64,000 nucleotides of DNA from Ensifer adhaerens (GCF_000697965.2 NZ_CP015880.1:2728001-2792000); one strand, 5' to 3'. Positions 8,385-17,997 are shown, numbered from the stretch's first letter. The notes: a model not told the origin generated them from the letters alone. Numbers and translations are program-made.

Positions 8385-9941
8385 ATGACGAGCGGCATCC
8401 ATCACATCACCCTGATTGCCCGGAAGGTCCAGGCAAACGTCGACTTCTATGTCGGCTTTCTTGGCTTGCGCCTGGTCAAGCGGACGGGCGGCTATGAGGA
8501 CGCCAACCAGCTGCACCTTTTTTACGGCGACGCCGAGGGTTCGCCGGGTTCGCTCGTGACCTTCCTGATGTGGGAAGACGGCGGCCGCGGCCGCGTGGGC
8601 CATGGCCAGCCGAGCGAAATCGCGTTTGCCATCCGGCCGGAGAGTATCGGCTTCTGGCTGACCCGCGCGCTGCAGTTCAACATCGCCACATCAGGGCCAG
8701 CGCAGGAGTTCGGTGAGCCGGTGCTGCGGCTCAAGGATCCGGACGGTGTCATCGTCAAGCTCGTCGGCACCGAGACGGTTTCGGGTGCGGCCCCCTGGAG
8801 CACGCGCGATATCCCGGCGGAAGACGCCATCCGCCGCCTGCGTGGCGCCACGATCCTCACGGAAAAGCCGGAGGAATCCGTTCGCTTCCTGACGTCCCAC
8901 TTCGGCTATACGGAAACTGGCGCAACCGACGCGATCCGTCGGCTCACCTCCGCCTCCGGCGACACCATCGACGTGCGCAATGCAAGCGGCTTCTGGACGT
9001 CTGCGCCCGGAACCGGAACGATCGATCACATCGCCTTCCGTGCACCCGACCGAGCCGCCGTGGAACGGGTGCACGAGGACCTGCAACGGGATGGCGCGGG
9101 CGCGATCAATGCGCATGACCGCAAATACTTCTATTCGCTCTACGTCCGCGAACCCGGTGGGTCGCTCTACGAACTGGCCAGCGACGTGCCCGGCTTCACC
9201 GTCGACGAACCGAAGGAAACACTCGGCACCGAACTCTTCGTACCGGCGCATTTCAGCGCCGCGCGCGAAGAAATGCTGCTGGCCATGCCGCAGTTCGCTC
9301 TGCCGGGAGAACCGCGGCTGACCGAGCGCGACCTGCCCTTCGTGCACCGCTTCTATCACCCTGACGTACTGGATGACCGCACCTTCATGCTCTTGCACGG
9401 CAGCGGCGCCAACGAAACGCAGCTTCTCCACCTCGCCCATCAGGTCGACAGGCAGGCGACGCTTGTCGGCATTCGCGGCCGGTCGAACGAGGAGGGAACG
9501 CCGCGCTGGTTCCGGCGCTATTCGCCGACGACCTTCGACCAGAAGGACGTGCGGTCGGAAGCCGAGGCCTTTGCTGCCTTCGTCGAGGGTGCCCGCGACG
9601 GCTACCGCATCGATCTGGAGAAGACGGTTTTCATCGGCTACTCCAACGGCGCCAATCTTCTGGTGGCCCTGATGCTGTTGCATCCGGGGCTCGTGCGCAA
9701 TGTCGTACTGATGCGCTCGATGCTCGTCCTCGACGACGTGCCGCCGCCGGATCTCTCGGGTACGAAGGTGCTGCTCCTCACCGGCAAGCACGACAGCTAC
9801 GGCGACTTCGCTCCACGCCTCAGAGAAGAGCTCGTCCGCACGCGCGCGGATCTGACTGCGGTCGACCTCGACATGGGCCACGAGATCGGCGCGCCAGATA
9901 TCGCGGCTATCCAGCAATGGCTGCAGGATAAGGGCCTCTAA
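8385..9941 (+). CDS. Fusion of PcpA/MhqO-type ring-cleaving dioxygenase and MhqD-like alpha/beta hydrolase
   Basis: The protein has 518 residues. The first about 295 are two VOC (glyoxalase-fold) modules. The three metal ligands expected for hydroquinone dioxygenases are present: the second His of GIHHIT, the His of TIDHIAFRAP and the Glu of GSLYELASD. From about residue 325 there is a carboxylesterase/phospholipase-type hydrolase with HGSGANE, the nucleophile motif GYSNGA (Ser near 421), the acid in TGKHDSYG and the His in DMGHEIG. In Bacillus, MhqO and MhqD are separate proteins induced by quinones. Here one chain could cleave a hydroquinone ring and hydrolyse the product. The start at MTSGIHHITL was chosen by alignment with the family. 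Confidence 0.85.
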   Translation: MTSGIHHITLIARKVQANVDFYVGFLGLRLVKRTGGYEDANQLHLFYGDAEGSPGSLVTFLMWEDGGRGRVGHGQPSEIAFAIRPESIGFWLTRALQFNIATSGPAQEFGEPVLRLKDPDGVIVKLVGTETVSGAAPWSTRDIPAEDAIRRLRGATILTEKPEESVRFLTSHFGYTETGATDAIRRLTSASGDTIDVRNASGFWTSAPGTGTIDHIAFRAPDRAAVERVHEDLQRDGAGAINAHDRKYFYSLYVREPGGSLYELASDVPGFTVDEPKETLGTELFVPAHFSAAREEMLLAMPQFALPGEPRLTERDLPFVHRFYHPDVLDDRTFMLLHGSGANETQLLHLAHQVDRQATLVGIRGRSNEEGTPRWFRRYSPTTFDQKDVRSEAEAFAAFVEGARDGYRIDLEKTVFIGYSNGANLLVALMLLHPGLVRNVVLMRSMLVLDDVPPPDLSGTKVLLLTGKHDSYGDFAPRLREELVRTRADLTAVDLDMGHEIGAPDIAAIQQWLQDKGL

Positions 9942-10006
9942 GCGTTCCCCAGGTCGTTTCGGCGAACGCTTTCGAGAAATCCAACAGCGCTCGCTCCCTC
10001 ACCCTC

Positions 10007-10029
10007 ATGCTCGGGCTTTGCCCGAGCAT
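10007..10029. terminator. Perfect stem-loop between convergent genes
   Basis: ATGCTCGGGC and GCCCGAGCAT form a 10-bp perfect stem with a 3-nt loop (TTT). It lies between the fusion gene and the convergent flavin reductase gene. There is no T-run; the sequence resembles a short hairpin recurring in rhizobial intergenic regions (from memory). Confidence 0.5.
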
Positions 10030-10089
10030 CCATACCCAGTCCTGTCCGCGATGTCCGGGGCAGCCTTAGCGCCTCACTGTGTCGGCAGC

Positions 10090-10653
10090 CTACCGCGCTC
10101 CCTCAGCGCCGGCAAAATCCGCAAATGCCTTGACGAAGGCGGCGAGCCGGTCGCGGGCGTCCGTATCCGTCAGCGTCCCCGCCTCATCGAAAAGCGTATC
10201 CGCCTTGGGCAGCATCAGGCGCTTGCCGGACCAGAGCTCGGCGCCGAGCGTGCGCATGACGGGCAGCCAGGCGTTCTGGCTAAGGATGGTGCCGAAATTG
10301 CCGGGCGAGCTGCCGGCAAGCGCAAAGGGCCGACCGCGAAACACCTTGGCGATATCGGCAGAAGGCCGGCTCATCCAGTCGATCGCGTTCTTGAACACGC
10401 CGGGGATGGAGTTGTTGTATTCCGGCGTGAACAGGATGACGCCGTCGGCAGCCATCACCTTTTGCTTCAGCGCCGTCACGGCGTCCGGAATGCCGCTCTC
10501 CTTTTCGACATCGCCGTCATAGAGCGGAATTCCGTGCAGCGTCGCGGTGTCGAATTCGACGCCACCAGGCAGGTTTTCCGCGGCCGCCCGCATCAGGCCG
10601 GTGTTGAACGACGCCTTGCGCAGGCTCCCGGAAATGCCGAGGATTTTTGTCAT
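10090..10653 (-). CDS. NAD(P)H-dependent FMN reductase / quinone reductase-like flavoprotein
   Basis: This 187-residue protein has a flavodoxin-like fold with ILGISGSLRKASFN (phosphate loop) at the N-terminus and TPEYNNSIPG near residue 80, the signature of the ChrR/azoreductase-type FMN reductases. These enzymes reduce quinones, chromate or azo dyes by two electrons at the expense of NAD(P)H. The start at MTKILGISGS has an AAGGA 8-12 nt upstream. It sits between two hydroquinone-dioxygenase-type genes, which supports a quinone-to-hydroquinone role. Confidence 0.88.
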   Translation of the reverse strand: MTKILGISGSLRKASFNTGLMRAAAENLPGGVEFDTATLHGIPLYDGDVEKESGIPDAVTALKQKVMAADGVILFTPEYNNSIPGVFKNAIDWMSRPSADIAKVFRGRPFALAGSSPGNFGTILSQNAWLPVMRTLGAELWSGKRLMLPKADTLFDEAGTLTDTDARDRLAAFVKAFADFAGAEGAR

Positions 10654-10792
10654 GAGGTCTGGTCCTTTTCCAAGTCCTTGCGGGCGCGCCTCGAAGCGCG
10701 AGGCGGGATGCCATCGACATAGGTAACGCAACAGCTGTCATGATGGGTCCGCGCGGAACCGATGTCCAACGGGATCAGAGGGATAGAGACAA

Positions 10793-10819
10793 AAAAGCCG
10801 GGGACGAGCCCCGGCTTTT
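10793..10819 (-). terminator. Intrinsic terminator of the mhqO-like gene
   Basis: GCCGGGG and CCCCGGC form a 7-bp GC stem with a 5-nt loop, extended by A/T pairs. On the minus strand it is followed by a T-run. It begins about 16 bp after the dioxygenase stop. Confidence 0.85.
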
Positions 10820-10835
10820 CGTTGGGATCAGACCG

Positions 10836-11789
10836 TTAGACGAGCGGCTTCAGCCGGGCCTCGATCTGCGCGCGCTTCGGCTCCAGGAACGGCGGCAGAG
10901 ACAGGCTCTCACCGAGCGTTTCCATCGGCTCGTCGACGGCAAAACCGGGACCATCGGTCGCGATCTCGAAGAGGACGCCGTTCGGCTCGCGGAAATAGAG
11001 CGAGCGGAAATAATAGCGTTCGACCTCGCCGCTCGACGGCAGACGGAAGCCGTTAAGCCGTTCCGTCCATTCCGTCAGCGCCGCATTATCAGGCGCCCGG
11101 AAGGCGACGTGGTGCACGGCACCGGCGCCCTGACGCGCGATCGGCAATCCCGGTTGGACGGCCACGTGCAGTTCGGCCGCAGGACCGCCCTCGCCCATGG
11201 TGAAGACGTTGACTTCCCCCTCGCCGTCCGGCGACGGATAGGTGCGGGCCTTGCTCATGTTCATCACATGCGTCAGGACGAGTTCGGTGTTCGTGATGTC
11301 AGGCACGCTGATGGTGATCGGTCCGAGGCCCTTGATCTGGCGCTCGGCCGGCACCGGGCTCTTTTCCCAGGGGTGCGAGGGCGCAAGCCCGCCGTCGTCG
11401 ACCAGCCGGAAACGTTGGCCTTCGGCATCCTCGAAATCAAGCGCGGTGCGGCCATCGATCTCGGTGACCTCTCCACTCGTGACCTTGAGTTCGTCGAAGC
11501 GGTCCTTCCACCAGCGAACGGTTTCGGCGCTGCCGACCCTCAGACCCGTGCGCGAAATGCTGTGCGTGCCGCGCCCTTCCGGCCCGACCGGCCAGTCGAA
11601 GAAGGTCAAGTCCGTGCCGGGCGTGGCGCGCCCGTCGGCATAGAAGAGGTGATAGGCGGTGGTGTCGTCCTGGTTGACGGTTTTCTTGACCAGCCGCAGC
11701 CCGAGCGTCTCGGTGTAGAAGCGCAGGTTTTCCGGTGCGTTGGCGGTGATCGCCGTCAGGTGATGGATCCCAGTCAGTTGCAAGCTCAT
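10836..11789 (-). CDS. mhqO: PcpA/MhqO-type ring-cleaving (hydroquinone) dioxygenase
   Basis: The protein has 317 residues with two VOC modules and all three expected Fe2+ ligands: H10 (GIHHLT), the second His of [10 protein letters not shown] and the Glu of VLFEIATD. This is the stand-alone counterpart of the N-terminal half of the fusion at 8385. Enzymes of this group cleave hydroquinone or 2-methylhydroquinone. A GGAGG site lies just upstream of [10 protein letters not shown]. It is a single transcription unit with its own terminator. The exact substrate is unknown. Confidence 0.85.
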   Translation of the reverse strand: MSLQLTGIHHLTAITANAPENLRFYTETLGLRLVKKTVNQDDTTAYHLFYADGRATPGTDLTFFDWPVGPEGRGTHSISRTGLRVGSAETVRWWKDRFDELKVTSGEVTEIDGRTALDFEDAEGQRFRLVDDGGLAPSHPWEKSPVPAERQIKGLGPITISVPDITNTELVLTHVMNMSKARTYPSPDGEGEVNVFTMGEGGPAAELHVAVQPGLPIARQGAGAVHHVAFRAPDNAALTEWTERLNGFRLPSSGEVERYYFRSLYFREPNGVLFEIATDGPGFAVDEPMETLGESLSLPPFLEPKRAQIEARLKPLV

Positions 11790-11948
11790 GATTGCCTCCA
11801 ATGCGTTGGCATTGCTGTTGAGCCCAATATGGGATGCCGCATCGTTTCCGACAGTGGACCAATAGAGAACAGAACGTTCTCCTCAGGTAAACAACAAACG
11901 GCCCGTCCGCGCTGCCATCGCTGAGACGCAACAGCAATCAGCGCGCCC

Positions 11949-12728
11949 TCAGCGGCGATTGAGATCGCCGAGATAGGTGTTTTCAAGGCGGGAGATTGCG
12001 TAGGCCTTGGGGTCGATGTCGACGAGGAGCACGGCTTCCTGCCCAGACCCCGCCTTGGCGAGCAACTGCCCGTCGGGTGCTGCAATGCGCGACAGCCCGG
12101 CGAAGGAGAACAGCGGGTCCGAACCACAATGGTTGATGTAGGCGACGAACACCTGGTTCTCGAAGGCGCGCGTCTGGATCATGTGCTCGGCGATGAAATC
12201 GCCGGACCAGCCCGCCGGCAGCGCCGTCGGCACCAGCACGGCCTCGGCGCCGGCGAGCGCCAGCCGCCGCACATTCTCCGGAAACTCGACGTCGTAGCAG
12301 ATCAGCATGCCGCAGGTGACGCCACGATGTGTGAAGAGCCGCGTCGACGGCTCCGGCGCGCGGAAAATCGAACGCTCATAGTCGCCGTAGAGATGGGACT
12401 TGCGGTAGACGACCGGCGCGGCATCGCCATCGACATAGACGGCGCTGTTATAGACGTCGTCGCCGTCGCGCTCGGCAAAGCCGGCGATGAGCGCAATGCC
12501 CGTCTCAGCGGAAATCGCCTTGAGGCGCTGAACGATCGCGCCATCCGGCGCCTCGGCGAGCGCTGTCAACGCCTCGCCGGCGCCATAGCCGGTGACGCCG
12601 AGTTCGGGCGTCAAAAGCAGCGTCGCCCCTTGTCCTGCAGCTTCCGCCGCGGCACGGGCAATGCGGTCAAGATTGGCGGCGACGTCACCCGCCGCCGATT
12701 GCATCTGGAGGGCGGCGAGCTTCATCAT
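11949..12728 (-). CDS. Carbon-nitrogen hydrolase (nitrilase superfamily)
   Basis: The protein has 259 residues with the catalytic triad E42 (TPELGVTGYG), K110 (YRKSHLYGDYE) and C144 (LICYDVEFPE). Such enzymes hydrolyse amides, for example N-carbamoylputrescine or omega-amides. It is the last gene of the polyamine-type ABC operon and overlaps the preceding permease stop by 4 bp, so the imported substrate is probably its substrate or a precursor. N-carbamoylputrescine amidase is one candidate, although that family is usually nearer 290 residues. Confidence 0.85.
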   Translation of the reverse strand: MMKLAALQMQSAAGDVAANLDRIARAAAEAAGQGATLLLTPELGVTGYGAGEALTALAEAPDGAIVQRLKAISAETGIALIAGFAERDGDDVYNSAVYVDGDAAPVVYRKSHLYGDYERSIFRAPEPSTRLFTHRGVTCGMLICYDVEFPENVRRLALAGAEAVLVPTALPAGWSGDFIAEHMIQTRAFENQVFVAYINHCGSDPLFSFAGLSRIAAPDGQLLAKAGSGQEAVLLVDIDPKAYAISRLENTYLGDLNRR

Positions 12729-13525
12729 TTTCCATCCGACGACATGGCGCCAAGCAGCTTCGGCAGGTCGCCGAAACGGGCAACGAGGCTGAAGATCACC
12801 GCGGCGGTCGTGACGAAGAGTACCGTCACCGACGCCATGGTCGGCGTATAGCCGTAGCGCAGCGCATTGAAGATCTTGATCGGCAGCGTTTCCACCGTGA
12901 AGCCGACCGTCATGTAGGCAACGATGTATTCGTTGAGCGACAGCACGAAGGCGAAGGCGTAGCCCGACACGATATAGGGCAGGATCAGCGGCAGCACGAC
13001 GGTGCGGAAGATCGTGCGCTCATCCGCCCCCATGGTCGAGGCGGCCTCGACCAGCGAGCGGTCGATCGAGGTGAAACCGAGCGACAACGTCACCAGCGGC
13101 AGCGTCACGAAGAAGATTGCGTGGCTGACGACGGCCGTCCACGGCTGGCCGTAGAAGCCCACGGTCGCCCAGAAGGTGAGCATGCCGAGCGCGGTGATGA
13201 CAGGCGGCAGCGTGAACGGCGCGACACCGAGAAGCTGGAAAATGTTCGCCCAGGGTGCAATGCGCCGCCACAGGAACCAGGAGAGCGGCAGAGCGATCGC
13301 CACCGCAAGCGCTGCCGAAAGCACCGCCAGCGTCACCGAGGCAAAGAGCGCGTTGCGCCATTCCGGATTGAGGAAGATCTCGCCATACCAGGAGAGCGAA
13401 AAGCCCTGCGGCGGGAAGGCGAGCGTCTGCTTCTGGTTGACCGAGACGCCGGCAACGACGATCAGCGGCAGCGACAGGAACAGGCCGATCAGGAAGAAGT
13501 AGGCCTTGCGGAAGATCGAGGTCAT
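12725..13525 (-). CDS. ABC transporter permease, spermidine/putrescine (PotC) type
   Basis: This 266-residue inner-membrane protein has about six hydrophobic segments. The ATPase-contact loop near residue 170 reads SLVEAASTMGADERTIFRTVVLP, an EAA-type motif. The start MTSIFRKAYF overlaps the upstream permease stop (ATGA). It is the fourth gene of the binding protein-ATPase-permease-permease-amidase operon. Confidence 0.9.
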   Translation of the reverse strand: MTSIFRKAYFFLIGLFLSLPLIVVAGVSVNQKQTLAFPPQGFSLSWYGEIFLNPEWRNALFASVTLAVLSAALAVAIALPLSWFLWRRIAPWANIFQLLGVAPFTLPPVITALGMLTFWATVGFYGQPWTAVVSHAIFFVTLPLVTLSLGFTSIDRSLVEAASTMGADERTIFRTVVLPLILPYIVSGYAFAFVLSLNEYIVAYMTVGFTVETLPIKIFNALRYGYTPTMASVTVLFVTTAAVIFSLVARFGDLPKLLGAMSSDGK

Positions 13526-14376
13526 GCCGCTTCTCCCTTGCGTCCGGCAATCACGGTGAGCGCCACGAGGCCGAGCGTGACCAGCACGAGGAACACGGCC
13601 ATGGCGGCGGCGAACGGCATGTTCGACTGGTAGATCGCCTGGTCGGTGATCAGCACCGACAGCGTCCAGTGCTGCGGCCGGCCGAGCAGCTGCGGCAACA
13701 GATAGGAGCCGAGCGCGAAGATGAAGACCATGATCAAGGTGGCGGTGATGGTGTTGCGCAGCGCCGGCACGACCACGGTGAAGAAGGCCTTGAGCGGTGA
13801 TGCGCCGAGCGTGCGGGCGGCTTCCGTCAGCGTCGGATCGAGGCGCACGAGCGCCGGGAAAAGCACCAGCACCGTATAGGGGAAGGCCTGATAGACCATA
13901 CCGGTCAAGACCGCGCCGAAGCTCGGCGTCAAGGCCTTGGCCTGCTCCATGATGCCGAGCGCAACGAGGATGTTGGTGATCCCTGCGGTGCGCGAAAACA
14001 GCGTCGACCAGGCAAAGCCGATGATGACTTCCGAGAGCGACAGGATCGACAGCAGCGCCACCAGCCACACGACCTGTACCTTCCGCGCCATGCGCGTCAG
14101 CATGTAGGTGAAGGGCAAGGCGAGCACGACGCAGCAGATCGCCACGATGACGGCGAGCATCAGCGAAAAGCCGAGCACACCGCCGAAAAAGACCGAGAGG
14201 AAGCGGGCGTAATTGTCGAAGACGAAGGCCGGCGTGTAGAAGCCGCCCTGCTGGCGCTGGAAGAAGCTGACGGCGATCATCGTGCCGAAGGGCACGACGA
14301 AGAAGATCGTCAGCATGGCCGCCGGAAAGAGGAGCGGCAGGTAGTCGCCAAGGGTTTGGGGCGGTTCGCGTCTCAT
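13522..14376 (-). CDS. ABC transporter permease, spermidine/putrescine (PotB) type
   Basis: The 284-residue protein has about six transmembrane segments and an EAA-type loop (TLTEAARTLGASPLKAFFTVVVP). It starts with MRREPPQTLGDYL and overlaps the ATPase stop by 4 bp. It pairs with the adjacent permease to form the transmembrane channel. Confidence 0.9.
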   Translation of the reverse strand: MRREPPQTLGDYLPLLFPAAMLTIFFVVPFGTMIAVSFFQRQQGGFYTPAFVFDNYARFLSVFFGGVLGFSLMLAVIVAICCVVLALPFTYMLTRMARKVQVVWLVALLSILSLSEVIIGFAWSTLFSRTAGITNILVALGIMEQAKALTPSFGAVLTGMVYQAFPYTVLVLFPALVRLDPTLTEAARTLGASPLKAFFTVVVPALRNTITATLIMVFIFALGSYLLPQLLGRPQHWTLSVLITDQAIYQSNMPFAAAMAVFLVLVTLGLVALTVIAGRKGEAA

Positions 14377-15410
14377 TTCTTCAGCACCACGCAGACATCC
14401 GGAGTGAGCGCGATGCCGACTTCCTGGCCGACGGAAACGTCGGGCCGGGCGCGCGGCGTCGAGACGGCGACAATCTGGTGTCCCGCGATATCGACGAAGG
14501 TTTCGATCGTGCCGCCGAGATCGCGCACGAAGGTGACCTTGCCGGTGAGCGCCCCGGCGCCGGGCGCCGTCAGGTGCACGTCTTCCGGGCGAACCGACAG
14601 CGTGCCCTTGTTGGCGCCCGCAGGCAGGGCGAGGCCGGGGACGACATGACCGAGGACTTCCGCGCGGCCGGCGCTGTCGGCCTGTACCTCGAGCAGGTTG
14701 GTCTGGCCGATGAAGTCGGCGACAAAGCTGTCGGCCGGGCGGCGATAGATTTCGATCGGCGACGCAGCCTGGCGGATCTCGCCGCCGCTCATGACGACGA
14801 CGGTGTCGGCCATGGTCATCGCTTCGCGCTGGTCGTGGGTAACGACGATGGTGGTGATGCCCAGCTTCTGCTGCAGCTGGCGCAGTTCTACCTGCATCGC
14901 CTCGCGCAGCTTCGCGTCGAGTGCCGAAAGCGGTTCGTCGAGCAGGAACAGTTTCGGCGAGATCGACAGGGCGCGGGCGATCGCCACGCGCTGGCGCTGG
15001 CCGCCGGACAGCTTGGCGACCGGCCGGTCGGCATAGCCCGAGAGATGGATCATCGACAGAAGCTCGTCGACGCGCTTCTTCTGGTCTTCTTTTGCCGCAC
15101 CGCGGATGCGCAGGGGGTAGGCGATGTTTTCGCCGACGGTCAGGTGCGGAAACAGCGCCAGCGACTGGAACACCATGCCGAGGTTGCGCTTGTGCGTAGG
15201 AACCCGGGTGATGTCCTCGCCGTCGAGCCGGATCGCGCCGCCGGTCGGCAGATCAAGCCCGGCGATCATGCGCAGCAGCGTGGTCTTGCCGCAGCCAGAT
15301 GGTCCGAGCATGCAGACGAAGGTGCCGTGCGGCACCGTCAGATCGACATTGTTGACGGCCCTGAAGGCTCCGAATTCCTTGACGACGTTTTGAAGGGCAA
15401 GTCCGGACAT
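14373..15410 (-). CDS. ABC transporter ATP-binding protein, PotA type
   Basis: The protein has 345 residues. Walker A is GPSGCGKTT, the signature is LSGGQRQRVAIARAL, Walker B is LFLLDEP and the H-loop is VTHDQ. A C-terminal TOBE/OB-like domain (about 240-345) is typical of CUT/POPT-family ATPases. Its partners are the two permeases downstream and the binding protein upstream. Confidence 0.93.
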   Translation of the reverse strand: MSGLALQNVVKEFGAFRAVNNVDLTVPHGTFVCMLGPSGCGKTTLLRMIAGLDLPTGGAIRLDGEDITRVPTHKRNLGMVFQSLALFPHLTVGENIAYPLRIRGAAKEDQKKRVDELLSMIHLSGYADRPVAKLSGGQRQRVAIARALSISPKLFLLDEPLSALDAKLREAMQVELRQLQQKLGITTIVVTHDQREAMTMADTVVVMSGGEIRQAASPIEIYRRPADSFVADFIGQTNLLEVQADSAGRAEVLGHVVPGLALPAGANKGTLSVRPEDVHLTAPGAGALTGKVTFVRDLGGTIETFVDIAGHQIVAVSTPRARPDVSVGQEVGIALTPDVCVVLKK

Positions 15411-15505
15411 TGTTTCTCCGCGAGGATGGTCCCCTCCGCCTCATGGGAGGGTTTCAGGCGGGGAGCGGCTGCAAGGCCCCTCCCCGTCGTTATGCTTGTG
15501 GCTCG

Positions 15506-15520
15506 CCCCGGAGGCCGGGG
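15506..15520 (-). terminator. Small stem-loop between binding-protein and ATPase genes
   Basis: CCCCGG and CCGGGG pair across a 3-nt loop in the 121-bp gap. Its position suggests partial termination or 3' stabilisation of the binding-protein transcript. Confidence 0.4.
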
Positions 15521-15531
15521 AGCTGGCCGGA

Positions 15532-16611
15532 TCAGCCGACGATCAGCTCGGTCCACTTCTGGTTCAGCCAATCCGACTTGGTCTGGTAGAGATCGTAGCG
15601 CGGAATGATCGGCTCGATATCCGACGAGACGGCTGCGAATTCCTTGTCGGTCAGATCCGTAACCTCGCGCTTGACGGTCGGGGACGTTCCGACCTTGCGC
15701 GACAGCGTCGCCTGGATCGAGGGTTGGCACATGTAGTCGATGAAGATATGGGCTTCCTCGGACTTCTGCGAGGCACGCGACAGTGCCCAGCAACCGGAAT
15801 CCTGAATGCCGCCTTCCTTCGGGAAGGTGGAGCGGACCGGGTGACCGTCGGCAGCAGCAAGGCCGGTGACGTCGTGATAGTACTGGCCCATCGGGATTTC
15901 GCCCGACTTCAGCGACTGCTCGAACTGCGCCTCGTCGCGGTACCACAGGCGAACGTTGGGCTTCACTTCGGCAAGCTTGTCGAACGCCTTGAGAAGGCCT
16001 TCTTCGGTGTCGAGCGCATTGGTGCCGCCGAAGAACGTCTTGGCCGTCACTTCGAGCAGGAACGAGTTGGAGACGAGCGCGAGCAGGCCGAGCTTGTCGG
16101 CGTTCGCCGGATCCCAGAAGGCGGTCCAGGAGGTCGGCGCTTCCTTGTAGACGTCGGTGTTGGTCACCAGCGTGATGTACCAGGAAACCGCGCCGATGCC
16201 GGCAATGCGTCCGTCCGGATACTTGTTGACGAAGCGATCAAGCAGGTTCGAGGCATTCTTGATCTTGGCGGTATCGAGCGGCGTCCAGAGATCGGTCGAC
16301 TGGCCCTTCAGCATCGCGACCTGCGACATCATCGAAACGTCGGCTGGGGCCTGGCCGGCGCGGGCGGCCTGTTCGAGCTGGACGAGCCAGGCTTCACCGG
16401 TCGGTTCCGCGATCGACTCGACGGCAATGCCGGTCGCTTTGGTGAATTCCGGGAAGATGTTCTTGTCGAACGAATCCTTGAAGTAGCCGCCATAGACGCC
16501 GACCTTCAGCGACTTGTCCTGCGCGCGCAGGATCGACGGCATCGCCAACATGGAGGCACCGGCAAGGCCGGCGCCGAGCAGCGTGCGGCGCTTGATGGAA
16601 GTGGTGATCAT
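15532..16611 (-). CDS. ABC transporter substrate-binding protein, polyamine (PotD-like) type, Tat signal
   Basis: The protein has 359 residues. The N-terminus SIKRRTLLGAGLAGASML has a twin-arginine signal pattern ending near LRAQ. The mature part resembles extracellular solute-binding proteins of the spermidine/putrescine group (VGVYGGYFKDSFDKNIFPEF, then GEIPMGQYYHD). The start MITTSIKRRT has an AGGAG site. It is the first gene of its operon, 73 bp after the amino-acid permease genes on the same strand, so read-through from those genes is possible. Confidence 0.88.
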   Translation of the reverse strand: MITTSIKRRTLLGAGLAGASMLAMPSILRAQDKSLKVGVYGGYFKDSFDKNIFPEFTKATGIAVESIAEPTGEAWLVQLEQAARAGQAPADVSMMSQVAMLKGQSTDLWTPLDTAKIKNASNLLDRFVNKYPDGRIAGIGAVSWYITLVTNTDVYKEAPTSWTAFWDPANADKLGLLALVSNSFLLEVTAKTFFGGTNALDTEEGLLKAFDKLAEVKPNVRLWYRDEAQFEQSLKSGEIPMGQYYHDVTGLAAADGHPVRSTFPKEGGIQDSGCWALSRASQKSEEAHIFIDYMCQPSIQATLSRKVGTSPTVKREVTDLTDKEFAAVSSDIEPIIPRYDLYQTKSDWLNQKWTELIVG

Positions 16612-16684
16612 TCGCGTTCTCCTTTGTTTCGGCGGTGATCCGCCTTGTTCCCTGTTCTGTTTGATTTCTTGCACATTTTCAGTC

Positions 16685-17332
16685 TCAGTGCGCGGCTGTT
16701 TTGCGCTCCAGCATGCGCGAATATTGTGTCAGCGGATAACACAGCACGAAGAAGATCACCGCGACCAGCCCATAGACCGTGAAAGGTTCGAAGGTTGCAT
16801 TATTGATCGCATTCGCGGTTCTGAGAAGCTCTTCGAAGCCGATGATCGAGGTCAGCGCCGTGCTCTTGATGAGCTGCACGAGGAAGCCGACGGCGGCCGG
16901 CCGGGTGATGGCGAAGGCCTGCGGCAGGATGACGAGCCGCAGTTCCTGCAACCGGTGCAGCCCGAGGCTCGCGCCGGCATCCCACTGCCCGCGCGGCAGT
17001 GCCTCGACCCCGCCACGCCAGATCTCGGCGAGATAGGCACTGGCATAGAAGGTCAATCCGAGGGCTGCCGCCGTCCACGGCTCGATGCGGAAACCGAGCA
17101 TCGGCAGGCCGAAGAACATCAGGAACAGCTGCATCAGGAGCGGTGTTCCCTGGAAGAGCGCGATGTAGCCGGAGCCGAAGCGCCGCGCCCAACGGCGCTC
17201 GGAAATGCGCGCTGCAAGGACGGCAAGCCCCACTGCTGCGCCGCCGGCAAAAGCGACGATCGACAGCAGGATCGTCCACCGCGTAGCGAAGATCAGGTTG
17301 CGCAGGATGTCCCAGAAGGTGAACTCGATCAT
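16685..17332 (-). CDS. Polar amino-acid ABC transporter permease (HisM/GltK type)
   Basis: The 215-residue protein has about five transmembrane segments and an EAA-type loop (ALPRGQWDAGASLGLHRLQELRLVILPQA). It overlaps the preceding permease by 4 bp. It forms the channel with the 17329-17997 product. No ATPase gene of this transporter class is found in the operon. Confidence 0.9.
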   Translation of the reverse strand: MIEFTFWDILRNLIFATRWTILLSIVAFAGGAAVGLAVLAARISERRWARRFGSGYIALFQGTPLLMQLFLMFFGLPMLGFRIEPWTAAALGLTFYASAYLAEIWRGGVEALPRGQWDAGASLGLHRLQELRLVILPQAFAITRPAAVGFLVQLIKSTALTSIIGFEELLRTANAINNATFEPFTVYGLVAVIFFVLCYPLTQYSRMLERKTAAH

Positions 17333-17997
17333 GACACGCCCGCTCCAAGCACGCGGCGCCCGCCGGCGACGAACAGCCGCCGAAGCGCCATCGACAGGCC
17401 GAGATAGATCAGCGTGACGACGAAATAGGTCTCGAATGAGCGGAAAGTGCGCGCCTGCAGCAGGTCCGCCTCATGCGCCAACTCCCGCACCGCGATCTGC
17501 GAGACGACCGCCGATTCCAGCATCATGATGATCACCTGGCTGGTGAGCGCCGGGAAAATCACCTTCAGCGCCTGCGGCAGGATGATCTTGACGAAGACCT
17601 GGCGGGGCTTAAGCCCGAGCGCAAACGCCGCCTCGCTCTGCCCCTTCGGCACAGCATCGAGACCCGCACCGACGATCTCGGTCGTATAGGCCGCCATATT
17701 CAGCGTCATGGCGACGATTGCCGCGACGATCGGGTCGAGCCGGATGCCGAGGCTCGGCAGGCCGAAATAGATGAAGAACAGCTGCACCAGGAACGGCGTG
17801 TTCCTGACGACTTCGACATAGACGGCCACCGCCTTGCGCAAGACGCCATAGCGGCTGCGGCGGGCGGCGGCGAAGAGAATGCTGATCAGGATGCCGAGCA
17901 CCGTGGTGCAGGCGATCAGGAACACGGTCATGGCCGCGCCATGGGCGATTGCGCCCGCGGCGTCCTTGAGCCAACCGAAGCTGAGGCCGTAGCCCAT
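17329..17997 (-). CDS. Polar amino-acid ABC transporter permease (HisQ/GltJ type)
   Basis: The protein has 222 residues and typical family segments: RNTPFLVQLFFIYFGLP near residue 63, and AVPKGQSEAAFALGLKPRQVF as the ATPase-contact loop. It follows the binding-protein gene after 60 bp that contain a strong stem-loop. It is co-transcribed with the second permease. Confidence 0.9.
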   Translation of the reverse strand: MGYGLSFGWLKDAAGAIAHGAAMTVFLIACTTVLGILISILFAAARRSRYGVLRKAVAVYVEVVRNTPFLVQLFFIYFGLPSLGIRLDPIVAAIVAMTLNMAAYTTEIVGAGLDAVPKGQSEAAFALGLKPRQVFVKIILPQALKVIFPALTSQVIIMMLESAVVSQIAVRELAHEADLLQARTFRSFETYFVVTLIYLGLSMALRRLFVAGGRRVLGAGVS

